NCBI RefSeq assembly: GCF_016722965.1
Contig: NZ_JAEQNB010000004.1
Span: 124,001-188,000, forward strand
Direction of reading: 5' to 3'
Length of the DNA stretch: 64,000 bases
From: Tumebacillus amylolyticus
GTDB taxonomy: Bacteria; Bacillota; Bacilli; Tumebacillales; Tumebacillaceae
Position numbers and translations under genes: made by a program. The notes under the pieces were generated by a model. The model was not told where the DNA came from. It made no database searches and worked only from the letters and a program-made list of their open reading frames with translations. Of this stretch, positions 22,182 through 32,037 are shown in pieces (position 1 is the stretch's first letter; each line of letters starts with the position of its first letter).

Positions 22182-22667
22182 ATGACAATTGCGGCAAGCC
22201 AAAAAGAACTGGTGTCCGACCTGCATCGCGGGATCCGTGCAATCGACTCTGCAGTAGCGGAGATCCAACGCACCGAGGAATCTTCGCTTCGCACCAAGGA
22301 ATTGGCAGAATATCTCAACGAGAAGATCAAGGAAATTGATGCGATCACCGTCTCGATCAACCGCATCGCGTCGATGACGAAGATGCTCGCCCTCAACGCA
22401 GGGATTGAAGCAGCACGCGCAGGTGAGCACGGTCGCGGCTTCTCCGTTGTCGCAAACGAAGTTCGGAAATTGTCCGAGCAGTCGGCTGAGGCGACCACTT
22501 CTATTAAGAACGTGATTCAGGCTGTACAAGGTCTCACCGGCGATTTGTTCAACTCGGTCGACGAAGAAACCAAATCGGTGCAATCTTCTGTCACGGCGAT
22601 GCACGAAGCGAAGGCTTCGTTCCACACCATCGTGGAGAACTTGGCTGAAGAAGGCTCCGAGGAGTAA
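22182..22667 (+). CDS. Soluble methyl-accepting chemotaxis signalling domain
   Basis: A 161-residue coiled-coil protein corresponding to the cytoplasmic hairpin of chemoreceptors: [50 protein letters not shown] is the signalling tip region (shown at about residues 60-110). There is no sensor domain, membrane helix or HAMP. Such short forms may act as free signalling adaptors or partner another receptor. The start is ATG with a GAGGGAG site. No che gene is nearby. Confidence 0.85.
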   Translation: MTIAASQKELVSDLHRGIRAIDSAVAEIQRTEESSLRTKELAEYLNEKIKEIDAITVSINRIASMTKMLALNAGIEAARAGEHGRGFSVVANEVRKLSEQSAEATTSIKNVIQAVQGLTGDLFNSVDEETKSVQSSVTAMHEAKASFHTIVENLAEEGSEE

Positions 22668-22691
22668 GACAACACGAACTTATACGTCATG

Positions 22692-22726
22692 ACTGTCGCA
22701 GCCGATGAGACTGCGACAGTTTTTTT
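22692..22726 (+). terminator. Terminator hairpin immediately upstream of glpK
   Basis: CTGTCGCAG / CTGCGACAG (9 bp) is followed by TTTTTTT. It ends the MCP-fragment transcript. It lies only 17 bases before the glpK start, where a GlpP-type antitermination site would also be placed. Confidence 0.8.
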
Positions 22727-22742
22727 AGAGGAGGAGAACGGC

Positions 22743-24251
22743 GTGTCGGACAAACGCTATATCTTGGCGCTGGACCAAGGCACGACTTCTTCGCGGGCGA
22801 TCTTGTTTGACGAATCCGCGGTGGCGGTGGGCGTCGCCCAACTGCCGTTCCAGCAACACTACCCGCAGCCGGGTCATGTCGAGCACGACGCAGTTGAGAT
22901 TTGGCAGACCCAACGGGATGCCATGCACCAATGTTTGCAAAACGCCGGTGTCCGACCTGACCAGGTCGCCGCCGTAGGCATCACCAACCAGCGCGAGACC
23001 ACGGTGATTTGGGATTCTGCGACGGGAGAGCCGATCGCGCCGGCGATTGTTTGGCAATGCCGCCGCACGGCCGAACGTTGCGACGAGTTGGTGCAAGGAG
23101 GATGGGGAGACAAGATTCGGAGCAAAACAGGACTTGTCGTCGATGCGTACTTCTCCGCAACCAAGGCGGAATGGATGCTCAACCAAAGTCCCGAGTTGCG
23201 CCAACGAGCAATGCGCGGCGAGTTGCTGTTCGGCACCATCGATTCATGGCTTCTGTTTCAACTCTCCGGTAAGCGCTTACACATGACCGACGTTACCAAT
23301 GCGTCGCGCACGATGCTGTTCAACATCCATACGCTCGATTGGGATGATGAACTTCTGGAGTTGTTCGGCATCCCGCGCGCGATGATGCCGGAGGTGCGTC
23401 CCTCTAGCCTCGTCTACGGGCTGACCGATCCGGGCGTGTTCGGGGCTGAAGTTGCGCTTGCGGGGATTGCCGGTGACCAGCAGGCCGCGCTGTTCGGACA
23501 GGGCTGTTTCCAACCCGGCATGGCGAAGAATACATACGGCACAGGATGTTTTCTGTTGATGAACACGGGAAGCAAGCCGACCGCTTCCACTCACGGTCTC
23601 TTGACGACCATCGGTTGGCAGATCGGCGAAGAGGTGACGTACGCATTGGAAGGTTCTGTGTTCATCGCGGGGGCGGGCGTGCAGTGGTTGCGCGACGAAC
23701 TCGGGCTGATCAAGGACGCGGCGGAGACAGAAGCGTTGGCGTATTCGGTGCCGGATGCCAACGGAGTCTATCTCGTTCCGGCCTTCACAGGTCTTGGTGC
23801 GCCGTATTGGGACCCGTATGCGCGAGGCACGATCTGGGGCTTGACCCGAGGGACCAACCGAGCGCATCTTGCACGAGCTTGTTTGGAAGCGATCGCCTAC
23901 CAGACGCGCGACGTGCTGGAGGCGATGGAGATCGACTCCGGCATGGAAGTTCAACGTCTGCTCGTCGACGGCGGCGCGGTGCAAAATAAGTTCCTCATGG
24001 AGTTCCAAGCGGATTTGCTTCGCCTTGATGTCGTGCGCCCTGAGCAATTTGAGAGCACGGCACGTGGAGCGGCGTTTTTGGCGGGTCTGGCCGTCGGATT
24101 CTGGCCGGGGTTGGATGTCTTGACCGAGTTGATCGGCACGGCAGCCACCGTGTTCACGGCGCGCATGTCAGACGCCCGTCGTCAAGAGTTGTACAAGGGA
24201 TGGAAACAGGCCGCCCAACTTTCGCAAGGTTGGCTGATCAAGAAAAACTGA
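22743..24251 (+). CDS. glpK: Glycerol kinase
   Basis: A 502-residue FGGY-family kinase that phosphorylates glycerol to glycerol 3-phosphate. Visible are [70 protein letters not shown] and [22 protein letters not shown] start at 22743 with GGAGGAGAACG. No glpF is adjacent; glpD lies 2.3 kb downstream beyond pepA and two small genes. Confidence 0.96.
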   Translation: MSDKRYILALDQGTTSSRAILFDESAVAVGVAQLPFQQHYPQPGHVEHDAVEIWQTQRDAMHQCLQNAGVRPDQVAAVGITNQRETTVIWDSATGEPIAPAIVWQCRRTAERCDELVQGGWGDKIRSKTGLVVDAYFSATKAEWMLNQSPELRQRAMRGELLFGTIDSWLLFQLSGKRLHMTDVTNASRTMLFNIHTLDWDDELLELFGIPRAMMPEVRPSSLVYGLTDPGVFGAEVALAGIAGDQQAALFGQGCFQPGMAKNTYGTGCFLLMNTGSKPTASTHGLLTTIGWQIGEEVTYALEGSVFIAGAGVQWLRDELGLIKDAAETEALAYSVPDANGVYLVPAFTGLGAPYWDPYARGTIWGLTRGTNRAHLARACLEAIAYQTRDVLEAMEIDSGMEVQRLLVDGGAVQNKFLMEFQADLLRLDVVRPEQFESTARGAAFLAGLAVGFWPGLDVLTELIGTAATVFTARMSDARRQELYKGWKQAAQLSQGWLIKKN

Positions 24252-24281
24252 TTGGTTTTTCGTGCGGCGAAGCGTTATAAT
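24252..24281 (+). promoter_or_regulatory. Sigma-A-type promoter of pepA
   Basis: TTGGTT, an 18-base spacer and a perfect TATAAT lie 66 bases before the aminopeptidase start. Confidence 0.6.
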
Positions 24282-24346
24282 GTTTGAGAAGGAAAAAGTT
24301 GACGATGAGTAGTTTTTCATACTCAGATACATAAGGAGGAGACAGC

Positions 24347-25759
24347 ATGAAATTCCAACTGGGCGCATTTGCAACCGGTCGTACCACCATTTTGCCGGTA
24401 TTCGTGGGTCAAAAGGGAGAACAATTCGGTCTGAACCTGACCGATTATCATGGCAAGAAAAAGGACCACGTCGTTTGGTTTGACAAAGACGGCACCCGTT
24501 TCGTCGTCGTCGGCCTCGGCGAACAGAAAAACTTCCATCTGAACAAACTGCGTGACGCGATGGCATTCGGCGCACGCGCAGCCGTCAAGGAAGGCGCTAC
24601 CGAAGTTACCGCCCTCGTCCCGACCCTTGAGGGCTTCACCACCGAGCAACTCGTACACACGTCCGTCGAAGGCTACAAACTCGGCGAATACCGTTTTGAC
24701 AAATACAAGAAATCCAAAGAAACCATCACCGTGGAAACCGTCACCCTCGCAGGCTTTGACGGCGCTCTGAGCGGTGTTGAAGGCGCGATCAAAACCGGCG
24801 AAATCTACGCAGAAGGCACGATCATCGCCCGCAACTTGAAAAACGAACCGTCTAACAAAATGAAGCCGTTCGTACTGGCTGACTTTGTACAAGACCTGTT
24901 CAAAGACTCCAAGAACACCTCCATCGAAGTCTTCAAAGGCGATGCGCTTCAAGACAAGAAATTCGTGGGCCTGATCGAAGTCGGCAAAGGTTCCGTCAAC
25001 CCGCCGGCGATGATCAAAGTCACCTACCAAGGCGACGCTTCCAAGCCGCTGACCGCACTGGTCGGCAAAGGTCTTACCTTTGACACCGGCGGGATCTCGC
25101 TGAAAGTCGGCGTTCGCGACCTGTCCAACATGCGTATGGACATGGGCGGTTCGGCAGCGGTTATCGGCGCACTGTACATCTTGACCCGTCTCGAAGCTCC
25201 GGTGAACGTCGTGATGCTCGTGGCATCGGCTGAGAGCATGCCGGACGCAGCGGCGTTCTTGCCGGGCGATGTGATCGAATACCCGAACGGCGTCTCCGTA
25301 CACGTGGGCAACACCGACGCAGAAGGCCGCCTCGTGCTGGCTGACGCGTTGATCTACTCCAAGGAACTCGGCGCAGAGCGCGTCGTTGACATCGCAACCC
25401 TGACCGGTGCTTGCGCGGCAGCCCTTGGCAACAAACTTGCAGGTCTGTTCGGTGAAGAATCTGTCGTGGAAGGCATCAAAGCTTCTGCGAAAGTCACGGG
25501 CGAGAACGTCTGGGAACTGCCGCTGTGGGATGACTACGAAGAACTGTTGTACTCTCCGATCGGCGACATCCGCAACATCACCGAAGGTCCGGGCGCTCTG
25601 ACCGCCGCTCTGTTCCTGCGTCGATTTGTCGGCGAGAACCAAAAATGGGCTCACATCGACATGGCAGGTCCGATGGACGGCGCGAAAACCCACACGTACA
25701 GCAACGAAGGCGCGACCGGTTTCGGCGCACGTCTGCTGGCGGACTGGGTTCTCCGCTAA
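24347..25759 (+). CDS. pepA: Leucyl aminopeptidase (M17 family)
   Basis: A 470-residue two-metal aminopeptidase. The N-terminal macro-like domain covers about 1-160. The catalytic domain has GKGLTFDTGGISLK, MRMDMGGSAAVIGAL, the hallmark NTDAEGRLVLADAL with metal ligands, and DIATLTGACAAALG. AAGGAGGAG precedes the ATG. A second M17 enzyme lies at 43559, so the window holds two paralogues of clearly different sequence. Confidence 0.93.
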   Translation: MKFQLGAFATGRTTILPVFVGQKGEQFGLNLTDYHGKKKDHVVWFDKDGTRFVVVGLGEQKNFHLNKLRDAMAFGARAAVKEGATEVTALVPTLEGFTTEQLVHTSVEGYKLGEYRFDKYKKSKETITVETVTLAGFDGALSGVEGAIKTGEIYAEGTIIARNLKNEPSNKMKPFVLADFVQDLFKDSKNTSIEVFKGDALQDKKFVGLIEVGKGSVNPPAMIKVTYQGDASKPLTALVGKGLTFDTGGISLKVGVRDLSNMRMDMGGSAAVIGALYILTRLEAPVNVVMLVASAESMPDAAAFLPGDVIEYPNGVSVHVGNTDAEGRLVLADALIYSKELGAERVVDIATLTGACAAALGNKLAGLFGEESVVEGIKASAKVTGENVWELPLWDDYEELLYSPIGDIRNITEGPGALTAALFLRRFVGENQKWAHIDMAGPMDGAKTHTYSNEGATGFGARLLADWVLR

Positions 25760-25777
25760 GTCGGGAGTCACGCACAC

Positions 25778-26068
25778 ATGTCCAATCAACGCCTCTCTTC
25801 CTATATTCGCTTTTGGTGGCGGACTTGTGTCGTGTTCTGCCCGCTGACGTTTCTCATTCTCTACGGGAGTGACGTGATCTGGTGGAAAGCGTTGCTCTCG
25901 GCCCTTGGGGTCGGGGTAGGCGGGCTGTTGCTCGTCTTGCCTTTTATCCTGTCGTGGGGCAACGTGGACCGCAGCCTCTGGTCGCAGGAGGAGTACATCA
26001 AGCGCCAGATCCGCTATCGGGAGAAGTTGCGCCAATGGGAGAACCAAGAGGAGGACGACGAACAATGA
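25778..26068 (+). CDS. Small two-helix membrane protein
   Basis: A 96-residue protein with membrane helices at about 13-31 (WWRTCVVFCPLTFLILYG) and 36-58 (WKALLSALGVGVGGLLLVLPFIL), then a charged cytosolic tail rich in Gln, Arg and Glu. It starts 18 bases after pepA and overlaps the next gene by an ATGA junction, so it belongs to that operon. No family recognised. Confidence 0.75.
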   Translation: MSNQRLSSYIRFWWRTCVVFCPLTFLILYGSDVIWWKALLSALGVGVGGLLLVLPFILSWGNVDRSLWSQEEYIKRQIRYREKLRQWENQEEDDEQ

Positions 26069-26424
26069 ATTACGCGTACATCTTGGAGCAAAGCCGCAAA
26101 GCCAAGGCAACGCGCTCGCTCTACGAATACCTCAAGACACACACCAAGCAACCGTTTCTGCCGGCGGCAGTCGTCGCCGATTTCCCGATTACAGACGGGA
26201 TTCAAGTGCAGAACCAAGATAAGCACCGCGTGATTAACCTCCGTTTGCATGACGAGCACTTGAGCCCGTATATGCGTTCGGACATGAGTTTGTTCCATCT
26301 GCTGATGATGGATGAGAAAGCGGACATTCGGATGTTCCGCGCGGAGGCCGGCTGGATGCTGGTGTTTGAAGGCATTCAAGTCGCTCCGAAACCGTTCGGG
26401 CAGAGCGGGTACGACATGCGATGA
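26065..26424 (+). CDS. Hypothetical protein (119 aa)
   Basis: A soluble 119-residue protein with an N-terminal helix of basic character (ILEQSRKAKATRSLYEYLKTH), then beta-type segments (VINLRLHDEHLSPYMRSD, FRAEAGWMLVFEGIQVAP). No signal peptide, Cys pair or catalytic motif is visible. The start overlaps the previous stop (ATGA), so it is the last gene of the pepA operon, followed by a clean terminator. Confidence 0.75.
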   Translation: MNYAYILEQSRKAKATRSLYEYLKTHTKQPFLPAAVVADFPITDGIQVQNQDKHRVINLRLHDEHLSPYMRSDMSLFHLLMMDEKADIRMFRAEAGWMLVFEGIQVAPKPFGQSGYDMR

Positions 26425-26432
26425 CAACTCAG

Positions 26433-26477
26433 AACCTCTTCAAGTACCCTGAATGTGTACTGAAGAGGTTCTTTTTT
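26433..26477 (+). terminator. Rho-independent terminator of the pepA operon
   Basis: AACCTCTTCAAGTAC / GTACTGAAGAGGTT is followed by CTTTTTT. Confidence 0.9.
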
Positions 26478-26523
26478 GCATATCATTCCTCACTTAATTC
26501 GTGACGAAAGGGGTCGCTTGCCC

Positions 26524-28206
26524 ATGAAAGTGAGCTTTTCCAAGCAGACGAGGGAACAGGACCTGCAGGAGATGGCGGGGAACGGTGTCGACGTACTCGT
26601 AATCGGCGGCGGCATCACCGGGGCGGGGATCGCCTGGGATGCGGCGCAACGCGGTTTGCGTGTCGGTGTTTTGGAGCAACGGGATTGGGCGTGCGGCACT
26701 TCCAGCCGTTCGACGAAATTAATTCACGGAGGACTGCGCTACCTCGCACAGGGGGAGATTGCACTGGTGCGTGAAGTCGGTCGCGAACGAGCGCTCCTGC
26801 ATCGCCTCGCGCCGCACATCGTTCACCCGATGAACTTGCTGCTCCCGATCTACCGTGGCGGGGCGTATTCCCGCATCGGAGCCTCGATCGGACTTTGGCT
26901 CTACGACCGTCTCGCGGGCGTCAAACATGCGGAGCGTCGCCGGATGCTTTCCAAAATGCGCACCCTAGAGGTCGAACCGGGTCTCAAGGCAGAAGGACTT
27001 CGCGGTGGGGGACTCTATGTCGAATACCGTACCGATGACAGCCGTTTGACGATGGAAGTTCTCAAAACGGCAAACCAAGAGGGTGCTCTCCTCGCCAACT
27101 ATGCAAAAGTGACAGAATTGCTGTACGACTCGGGACGTGTCTGCGGCGTGCGAGTGGACGACCAACTGGGAGACCGCAAACTCGACATCCCCGCCAAGAT
27201 CGTCGTCAACGCCGCCGGACCGTGGGTGGATGAAGTTCGCGAATTTGACGGCGAAGTGACCGGCAAACGACTGCACTTGACCAAGGGCGTGCATCTGACG
27301 GTCGATGCAGTCGACCTGCCGTTGCGCCATGCGGTCTACACGGGGACGGATGACGGTCGGATGATGTTCTTGGTGCCGCGTGGAAAGCGCGTGTACATCG
27401 GCACGACAGACACCACGTACACGGGTGAGATCGCGAAGCCGATCTGCACAGAGGAAGACATGGAGTATCTGCTTCGCGCCGTCAACCAGAACTTCCCTGA
27501 TGTGAAGCTGTCACGAGAACATGTAAAAAGTTCGTGGGCGGGTCTGCGTCCACTCCTGCACGAAGACGGCAAGTCCCCTTCCGAGTTGTCGCGCAAGGAA
27601 GAAATTTTCCACAACGAATCCGGTCTGTACTCCATCGCGGGCGGGAAACTGACGGGCTTCCGCAAGATGGCGGAAAAAATCGTCGACCTCGTCACCCAAG
27701 ACCTCGAAACCGCAGAGGGCCGTACTTTCAAGCCTTGCAGCACCGATCTCACTCCGCTATCCGGGGGCTCGACAGGCGGGCTGGGATTTGAGCCGTTCTA
27801 CAGAGCGATGCAGATCATCGGGCAGGAGGAGTACTATCTGCAAGAGGATGTGCTGGATGCGCTGCTGAATCGCTACGGCTCCAATGTGCGCACGATCTTG
27901 CGCTACATCGAAGACGACCCGCGCATGGCGGAACGAGTCGGTGGACGTCTGCCGGTTTTGCGCGGGGAGCTGAGGTATTCGGTTGAGCACGAGATGACGC
28001 TCTCGCTCGCCGATTTCCTCGTTCGCCGCACGGGCGATCTGTTGTTCTCCGCCGAAGAAGCGCTCGATTCGGCACCTGCTTTGTTGGAAGCCCTCGCAGA
28101 GCTTCTCGGCTGGGGAGAGCGAGAGCGTACACGCCAATGGGACGCATGGGAAGAAGCGGTGGAGGAAGCCAGAGGGTGTTTGTCGGGCAGGGAAGTGCGA
28201 GTGTAG
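26524..28206 (+). CDS. glpD: Glycerol-3-phosphate dehydrogenase (aerobic, FAD)
   Basis: A 560-residue membrane-associated flavoenzyme. The FAD-binding Rossmann motif VLVIGGGITGAGIAWDAA is followed by SSRSTKLIHGGLRYL and VNAAGPWVDEVRE. The substrate site region is TKGVHLTVD, with GKRVYIGTTDTTYTG and SIAGGKLTGFRKMAEK, and a C-terminal helical domain follows. It oxidises glycerol 3-phosphate to dihydroxyacetone phosphate and feeds electrons to menaquinone. I use ATG at 26524 (AAAGGGG site); an upstream frame to 26476 runs through the preceding terminator. Confidence 0.95.
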   Translation: MKVSFSKQTREQDLQEMAGNGVDVLVIGGGITGAGIAWDAAQRGLRVGVLEQRDWACGTSSRSTKLIHGGLRYLAQGEIALVREVGRERALLHRLAPHIVHPMNLLLPIYRGGAYSRIGASIGLWLYDRLAGVKHAERRRMLSKMRTLEVEPGLKAEGLRGGGLYVEYRTDDSRLTMEVLKTANQEGALLANYAKVTELLYDSGRVCGVRVDDQLGDRKLDIPAKIVVNAAGPWVDEVREFDGEVTGKRLHLTKGVHLTVDAVDLPLRHAVYTGTDDGRMMFLVPRGKRVYIGTTDTTYTGEIAKPICTEEDMEYLLRAVNQNFPDVKLSREHVKSSWAGLRPLLHEDGKSPSELSRKEEIFHNESGLYSIAGGKLTGFRKMAEKIVDLVTQDLETAEGRTFKPCSTDLTPLSGGSTGGLGFEPFYRAMQIIGQEEYYLQEDVLDALLNRYGSNVRTILRYIEDDPRMAERVGGRLPVLRGELRYSVEHEMTLSLADFLVRRTGDLLFSAEEALDSAPALLEALAELLGWGERERTRQWDAWEEAVEEARGCLSGREVRV

Positions 28207-28207
28207 G

Positions 28208-28249
28208 AAAAAGAGCTCTCGACCGCTACGGTGGTCGAGAGCTTTTTTT
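28208..28249 (+). terminator. Rho-independent terminator of glpD
   Basis: AAAAAGAGCTCTCGACC / GGTCGAGAGCTTTTTTT. Confidence 0.9.
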
Positions 28250-28306
28250 GTAAAAAAAGGAGGATGTCGTCAGATGTAGAATCTTGCAGGTGAGGTGAAA
28301 GACTTT

Positions 28307-29929
28307 ATGAAAAAAGCACAGCAACGACTTCTCGGCACGACGCTGGCTCTGGCGATGTTGTTCGCCCCGAGAGCGGTCTATGCGTATGAGGGAGTCGCTT
28401 CGACGACCAAGACGGTCATGGGCCGCACGGTTCAATTGGTATATGCAAACTTAAACGACAGCAATTTGGAAGTCAAAGCGGTCTCGGCCGAAAGCCGTGT
28501 CGGTTCCACGGAGAGTTTGGCCGCGCTTGCTCAGCGTCACGGGGCGTTGGCGGCGTTGAATGGCGGATATTTTAACGCGTATGATGACCAGCAGCCGTTG
28601 ACCGTTGTGCGGACGGACGGGAAATTTGAGCACAACGGATCGTTTGGCGCGGTGTTTGGGATTGACGAGTTGAACCATACCTACTTTGGGCGTGTGTATC
28701 CGACAATTCAGGGCAGCACGAACGATTCGTGGGTCTGGCCGAACAACTGGTCGGCGTGGGGGATCAACCATTACTACAGCGATCCGAACGCGATCACGAT
28801 CTTGACGCCGGAAGTGGTCAAACGTTCGCTTAGCGGCGGCAAGACGGTGGTTGTGAAAAACAACGTCGTCACAGCAATCGTCGACGGTGACGCCGGCGTT
28901 CCGGAGGACGGGTATCTCATCCACTTCGGGTCGGGCGTGGTCTCGTCGGCGAAACCGTTCCAAGTCGGAGAGCGTGCCGCGTACAAAATCTCGTACCAAG
29001 ATGCGTCCGGCAATCCGGTGCATTGGGAGCATGTGTTCAATATGATGGGCGGCGGGCCGATGCTCGTCTTCAACGGCGCAGTTGTAGTAGATCCGATTGC
29101 GGAGAAGTTCACCGACCCCAAGCAAACGGGCAACGTCCGCTCGACACGCACATTCGTCGGGGTGAATGCAGACAACCGACTCGTGCTGGGAACAGTGCCG
29201 AACGTGTCGGTGTATGAGCTGGCCGATGTGGTGAAAGCACTTGGATTGGTGCATGCGGTCGGCATGGATTCGGGTGCGACGGCAGGGCTGTATGCCAACG
29301 GAAGCTACTTGACCCAGCCGGGTCGCGAGGTGCCCAATGCGTTGGTCGTCTCGCTGCGCCAAGGGCCTGTGTACACGACCAGTGGATTCGTTGACGTGGC
29401 GAACTCCTACTGGGCGAACAATTCGATTACGAACCTGCATGCCAAAGGTGTGATCAACGGGGAAGTGATCGACGGCAAGCAGGTGTTTCACCCGGAGGAC
29501 ACGATTACGCGCGGAGAGTTTGCGACGTTGCTGACGAAGGCGCTTGGTTTGAAGGCGAAGTCTGCGAGTACGAAATTCGCAGACGCGAAAGGCTCGTGGA
29601 TGGAGCCTTATGTGCAAGCAGTCAGCGAGGCGGGGTTCATGGCGGGCTACAGCACGACAGACTTCGGCTCGGGCGATCCGCTGACTCAGGAAGAGGTCGT
29701 CGTCATCCTTTCACGGGTCGGGAGCAAGTACGGAGTTGGCGCAACCCTTGCAGACCGCTGGTTGCCGGATGCGCCGAGCGACTGGGCGGACAAGCAAGTC
29801 CACATCGCGATTCAACAAGGGCTGATCGTCGACTCGTTCGGAGACAAAGCGTTTAAACCGCTGGACCAAGCCAACCGCGCACAAGTGGCGAGTGTGTTGG
29901 ATACGTTGTGGTGGAAGTTAGGGAAGTAA
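28307..29929 (+). CDS. Secreted phosphodiester glycosidase (NAGPA-like) with SLH domains
   Basis: A 540-residue exported protein. Signal peptide (residues 1-26, ending RAVYA) is followed by a NAGPA/DUF2233 domain at about 60-360, with ALNGGYFNAYDDQQP, FNMMGGGPMLVFNG, RSTRTFVGVNADNRLVLG and AVGMDSGATAGLYANG. Three S-layer homology repeats then fill the C-terminal 180 residues (FVDVANSYWANNSITNLH and later copies). The catalytic family removes GlcNAc from phosphodiesters or acts on wall sugars; the SLH repeats would hold it on the wall. ATG at 28307 has a GAGGTG site; a GTG at 28295 is in frame. Confidence 0.9.
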   Translation: MKKAQQRLLGTTLALAMLFAPRAVYAYEGVASTTKTVMGRTVQLVYANLNDSNLEVKAVSAESRVGSTESLAALAQRHGALAALNGGYFNAYDDQQPLTVVRTDGKFEHNGSFGAVFGIDELNHTYFGRVYPTIQGSTNDSWVWPNNWSAWGINHYYSDPNAITILTPEVVKRSLSGGKTVVVKNNVVTAIVDGDAGVPEDGYLIHFGSGVVSSAKPFQVGERAAYKISYQDASGNPVHWEHVFNMMGGGPMLVFNGAVVVDPIAEKFTDPKQTGNVRSTRTFVGVNADNRLVLGTVPNVSVYELADVVKALGLVHAVGMDSGATAGLYANGSYLTQPGREVPNALVVSLRQGPVYTTSGFVDVANSYWANNSITNLHAKGVINGEVIDGKQVFHPEDTITRGEFATLLTKALGLKAKSASTKFADAKGSWMEPYVQAVSEAGFMAGYSTTDFGSGDPLTQEEVVVILSRVGSKYGVGATLADRWLPDAPSDWADKQVHIAIQQGLIVDSFGDKAFKPLDQANRAQVASVLDTLWWKLGK

Positions 29930-29931
29930 GG

Positions 29932-29973
29932 AAAAAAAGCTCCCAAGCCGCGTGCGGCAGGGAGCTTTTTTTT
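29932..29973 (+). terminator. Rho-independent terminator
   Basis: AAAAAAAGCTCCC / GGGAGCTTTTTTTT with an inner GCCGC/GCGGC stem. Confidence 0.9.
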
Positions 29974-30031
29974 GCATGGGAACCCGGCGGGAGGGTAACG
30001 TAACTGTACCATTGCGCGGAGGAGGGTTCGA

Positions 30032-30550
30032 ATGAAAAAATGGATATTGAAAAGTTTGCTGGTCATCTGCGCGTTAAGTGCGGGTGCTTCGGTCCCGGCA
30101 ACGGAGGTTCAAGCGTCGGAACAACTGCAAGTTGGCAAGCACATCCTCAAGTTGCCGAACGGTCAAACCGTGTATTCGGACTCTAACACGTTCACGTATG
30201 AAAACTTGCAGATTCAACTTCAAACGATCGGGGCCGTCAAGCCGACGGGGGCATTCTCCGTGGCAAACGTAATGGGGAATCATGCGGAACTTGTGAAGGA
30301 AGAAGTCGTTCGACTGCCGCAGGGGGTCTTTACGTACGGCCTCGTGAAGCGCACGGAACCGGCGGCTTCGATGTCCGACAAAGTCACGATGGAACACTGG
30401 CTCGTCGGCATCGGCCCAGCCCCTGACCGCCCCGACATGATCTGGGCGTACACCATGATCGTCAAGGGAACGGGCGACGAGTCCGCGATCAAAACCAAGA
30501 TGCTACAGTTGGCGAAGAACTGGCAGTTGCCGGTGACGCCGAATAAGTGA
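30032..30550 (+). CDS. Secreted hypothetical protein
   Basis: A 172-residue exported protein with signal peptide MKKWILKSLLVICALSAGAS, cleavage near VQASE. The mature part is beta-rich (KLPNGQTVYSDSNTFTYENLQI, VTMEHWLVGIGPAPDRPDMIW), with no Cys. No family was recognised. It is monocistronic: its own GGAGGAGG site upstream and a strong terminator downstream. Confidence 0.8.
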   Translation: MKKWILKSLLVICALSAGASVPATEVQASEQLQVGKHILKLPNGQTVYSDSNTFTYENLQIQLQTIGAVKPTGAFSVANVMGNHAELVKEEVVRLPQGVFTYGLVKRTEPAASMSDKVTMEHWLVGIGPAPDRPDMIWAYTMIVKGTGDESAIKTKMLQLAKNWQLPVTPNK

Positions 30551-30553
30551 CAG

Positions 30554-30593
30554 AAAAAGCTACCGAACTGCATGAGGTTCGGTAGCTTTTTTT
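30554..30593 (+). terminator. Rho-independent terminator
   Basis: AAAAAGCTACCGAAC / GTTCGGTAGCTTTTTTT. Confidence 0.92.
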
Positions 30594-30702
30594 CAACCAG
30601 CAAATTCTCAAAAATATTATCCAATTGAATAATAGATATGTACAATAGGAGAATAATCTGATACGATACAGATGTGCTTACATATGAAGGAGGTGTATAA
30701 CA

Positions 30703-32037
30703 TTGTCGGATCAGTTGTTAACAATCGGACAGCGCGTGAAGCGGCACCGAGCGGAGCGGGGGATGTCCCAAGTCGAATTGGCGGAAGGAGTTTGTTCGCC
30801 GCAAACGGTCAGTTTGTTGGAAACGGACAAGCATACGCCCTCTGCTGACATTCTGCGCTGCTTGGCTGAGAAGTTAGAGATTCCGTTGCACGAGATGATG
30901 CGGAACCGGGAGAGCGAGTTGGAAGTGAAGTTACAAGTGGAGGTCTTGAAGATCTACACGGAGCAAAAAGCGTATGACCAAGCGTTGGAGTTGATTGCAG
31001 AAATTGATCTTCGGGACTACCTGCCTGAACATGACAAGACCCAAGTGAATCTGCTTCGGGCCGAGTGCTGGATGCGTACCAAACGTGTGCAGGAAGCGCT
31101 CGACCTCTTGGTGCAATTGAAAGACCAGTTGGAAGCGGAACGTGTGTGGGATGATCAGTTTATGGCGAGTTTTTACAACAAACTAGGCAACGCATACTAT
31201 TTCGAAGCGAACCCAATTTTTGCACACTTGAACTACCTTCGTGCGTTGGAGTTGAGTAAAAAGCATCCCGAATCTCAGCTTCAAGTGGCGGAGATTAGCT
31301 TTAATTTGGGTACTGTGTGCAGTTGGTTAGGATTCTACCATGATGCAAATGAGTATTTGAGCGACGCATTGGAAGTGTTCGATCGTATTTCGGATACGAA
31401 GCGACTTGCTTACACGTATTTTACTTTCGGGGTCTTGCACAAGAATCTCAACGAGTTTGAGAAAGCAGAATCGTATCTCCAAAAAGCCTTGGCTCTCTAT
31501 CGATCTCACAACCTTGTGGATATGTCACATCTCGTACGCCAGCAATTCGCAAAATCCATTCTTGCAGGTCAGGATGCCAATCGTGCCATTTTGGAATTGC
31601 TCGATTGCGTACGTGAATTTAAAAATAGCGGTGATAGTAGGCGTGTGATTCAAACCTACGCACATATCGCTTCCTTATATATAGAAGAAAATCGTTTGGA
31701 TGATGCGGTCAAGTGCCTCGTCGCTGGAGTAGAAATAGCGGAGACCGCATCCATGAAGAACGACCCGATGTATGGTTATCTAAACCAAGTCTACGCTAAG
31801 TTTTTCTTGCGAGATCAAAAGTTTGAGTACGCGATAGAGTATTCTTTGCAGGCTGCAGAGCTCTATGTGAGTTCGGGTCTGCTGAGAGAGTCTGCCGATT
31901 GTTGGCAAATTTGTGCTGAGGCTCATCGGAAGTTAGGAAGGACCGAACAAGCCTTTGCTATGTTTGAAAAAGTGGCAAACACTCTTCGACGTGCTCAAGA
32001 AAATATAAATGTAGAAGATAGGAGGTTTTTACATTGA
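30703..32037 (+). CDS. XRE-TPR regulator, RRNPP-like (receptor of a peptide pair)
   Basis: A 444-residue regulator. The helix-turn-helix occupies residues 5-65 (IGQRVKRHRAERGMSQVELA, VCSPQTVSLLETDKHTPS). From about 80 on it consists of TPR helices (FYNKLGNAYYFEANPIFAHL, FTFGVLHKNLNEFEKAESYL and others). TTG start with a perfect AAGGAGGTG site. Its stop overlaps the TTG of a 57-codon secreted peptide gene, the classic arrangement of NprR-NprX, PlcR-PapR and Rap-Phr pairs. The coding region is more AT-rich from about 31200 to the end than its neighbours, which may indicate a different history. Confidence 0.9.
   Translation: MSDQLLTIGQRVKRHRAERGMSQVELAEGVCSPQTVSLLETDKHTPSADILRCLAEKLEIPLHEMMRNRESELEVKLQVEVLKIYTEQKAYDQALELIAEIDLRDYLPEHDKTQVNLLRAECWMRTKRVQEALDLLVQLKDQLEAERVWDDQFMASFYNKLGNAYYFEANPIFAHLNYLRALELSKKHPESQLQVAEISFNLGTVCSWLGFYHDANEYLSDALEVFDRISDTKRLAYTYFTFGVLHKNLNEFEKAESYLQKALALYRSHNLVDMSHLVRQQFAKSILAGQDANRAILELLDCVREFKNSGDSRRVIQTYAHIASLYIEENRLDDAVKCLVAGVEIAETASMKNDPMYGYLNQVYAKFFLRDQKFEYAIEYSLQAAELYVSSGLLRESADCWQICAEAHRKLGRTEQAFAMFEKVANTLRRAQENINVEDRRFLH

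Noticed and set aside
24323-26110. A 595-codon open frame opposite to pepA
   Set aside because: GC-rich third positions in pepA keep the opposite frame open; the encoded product is rich in Arg, His and Asp with no domain.
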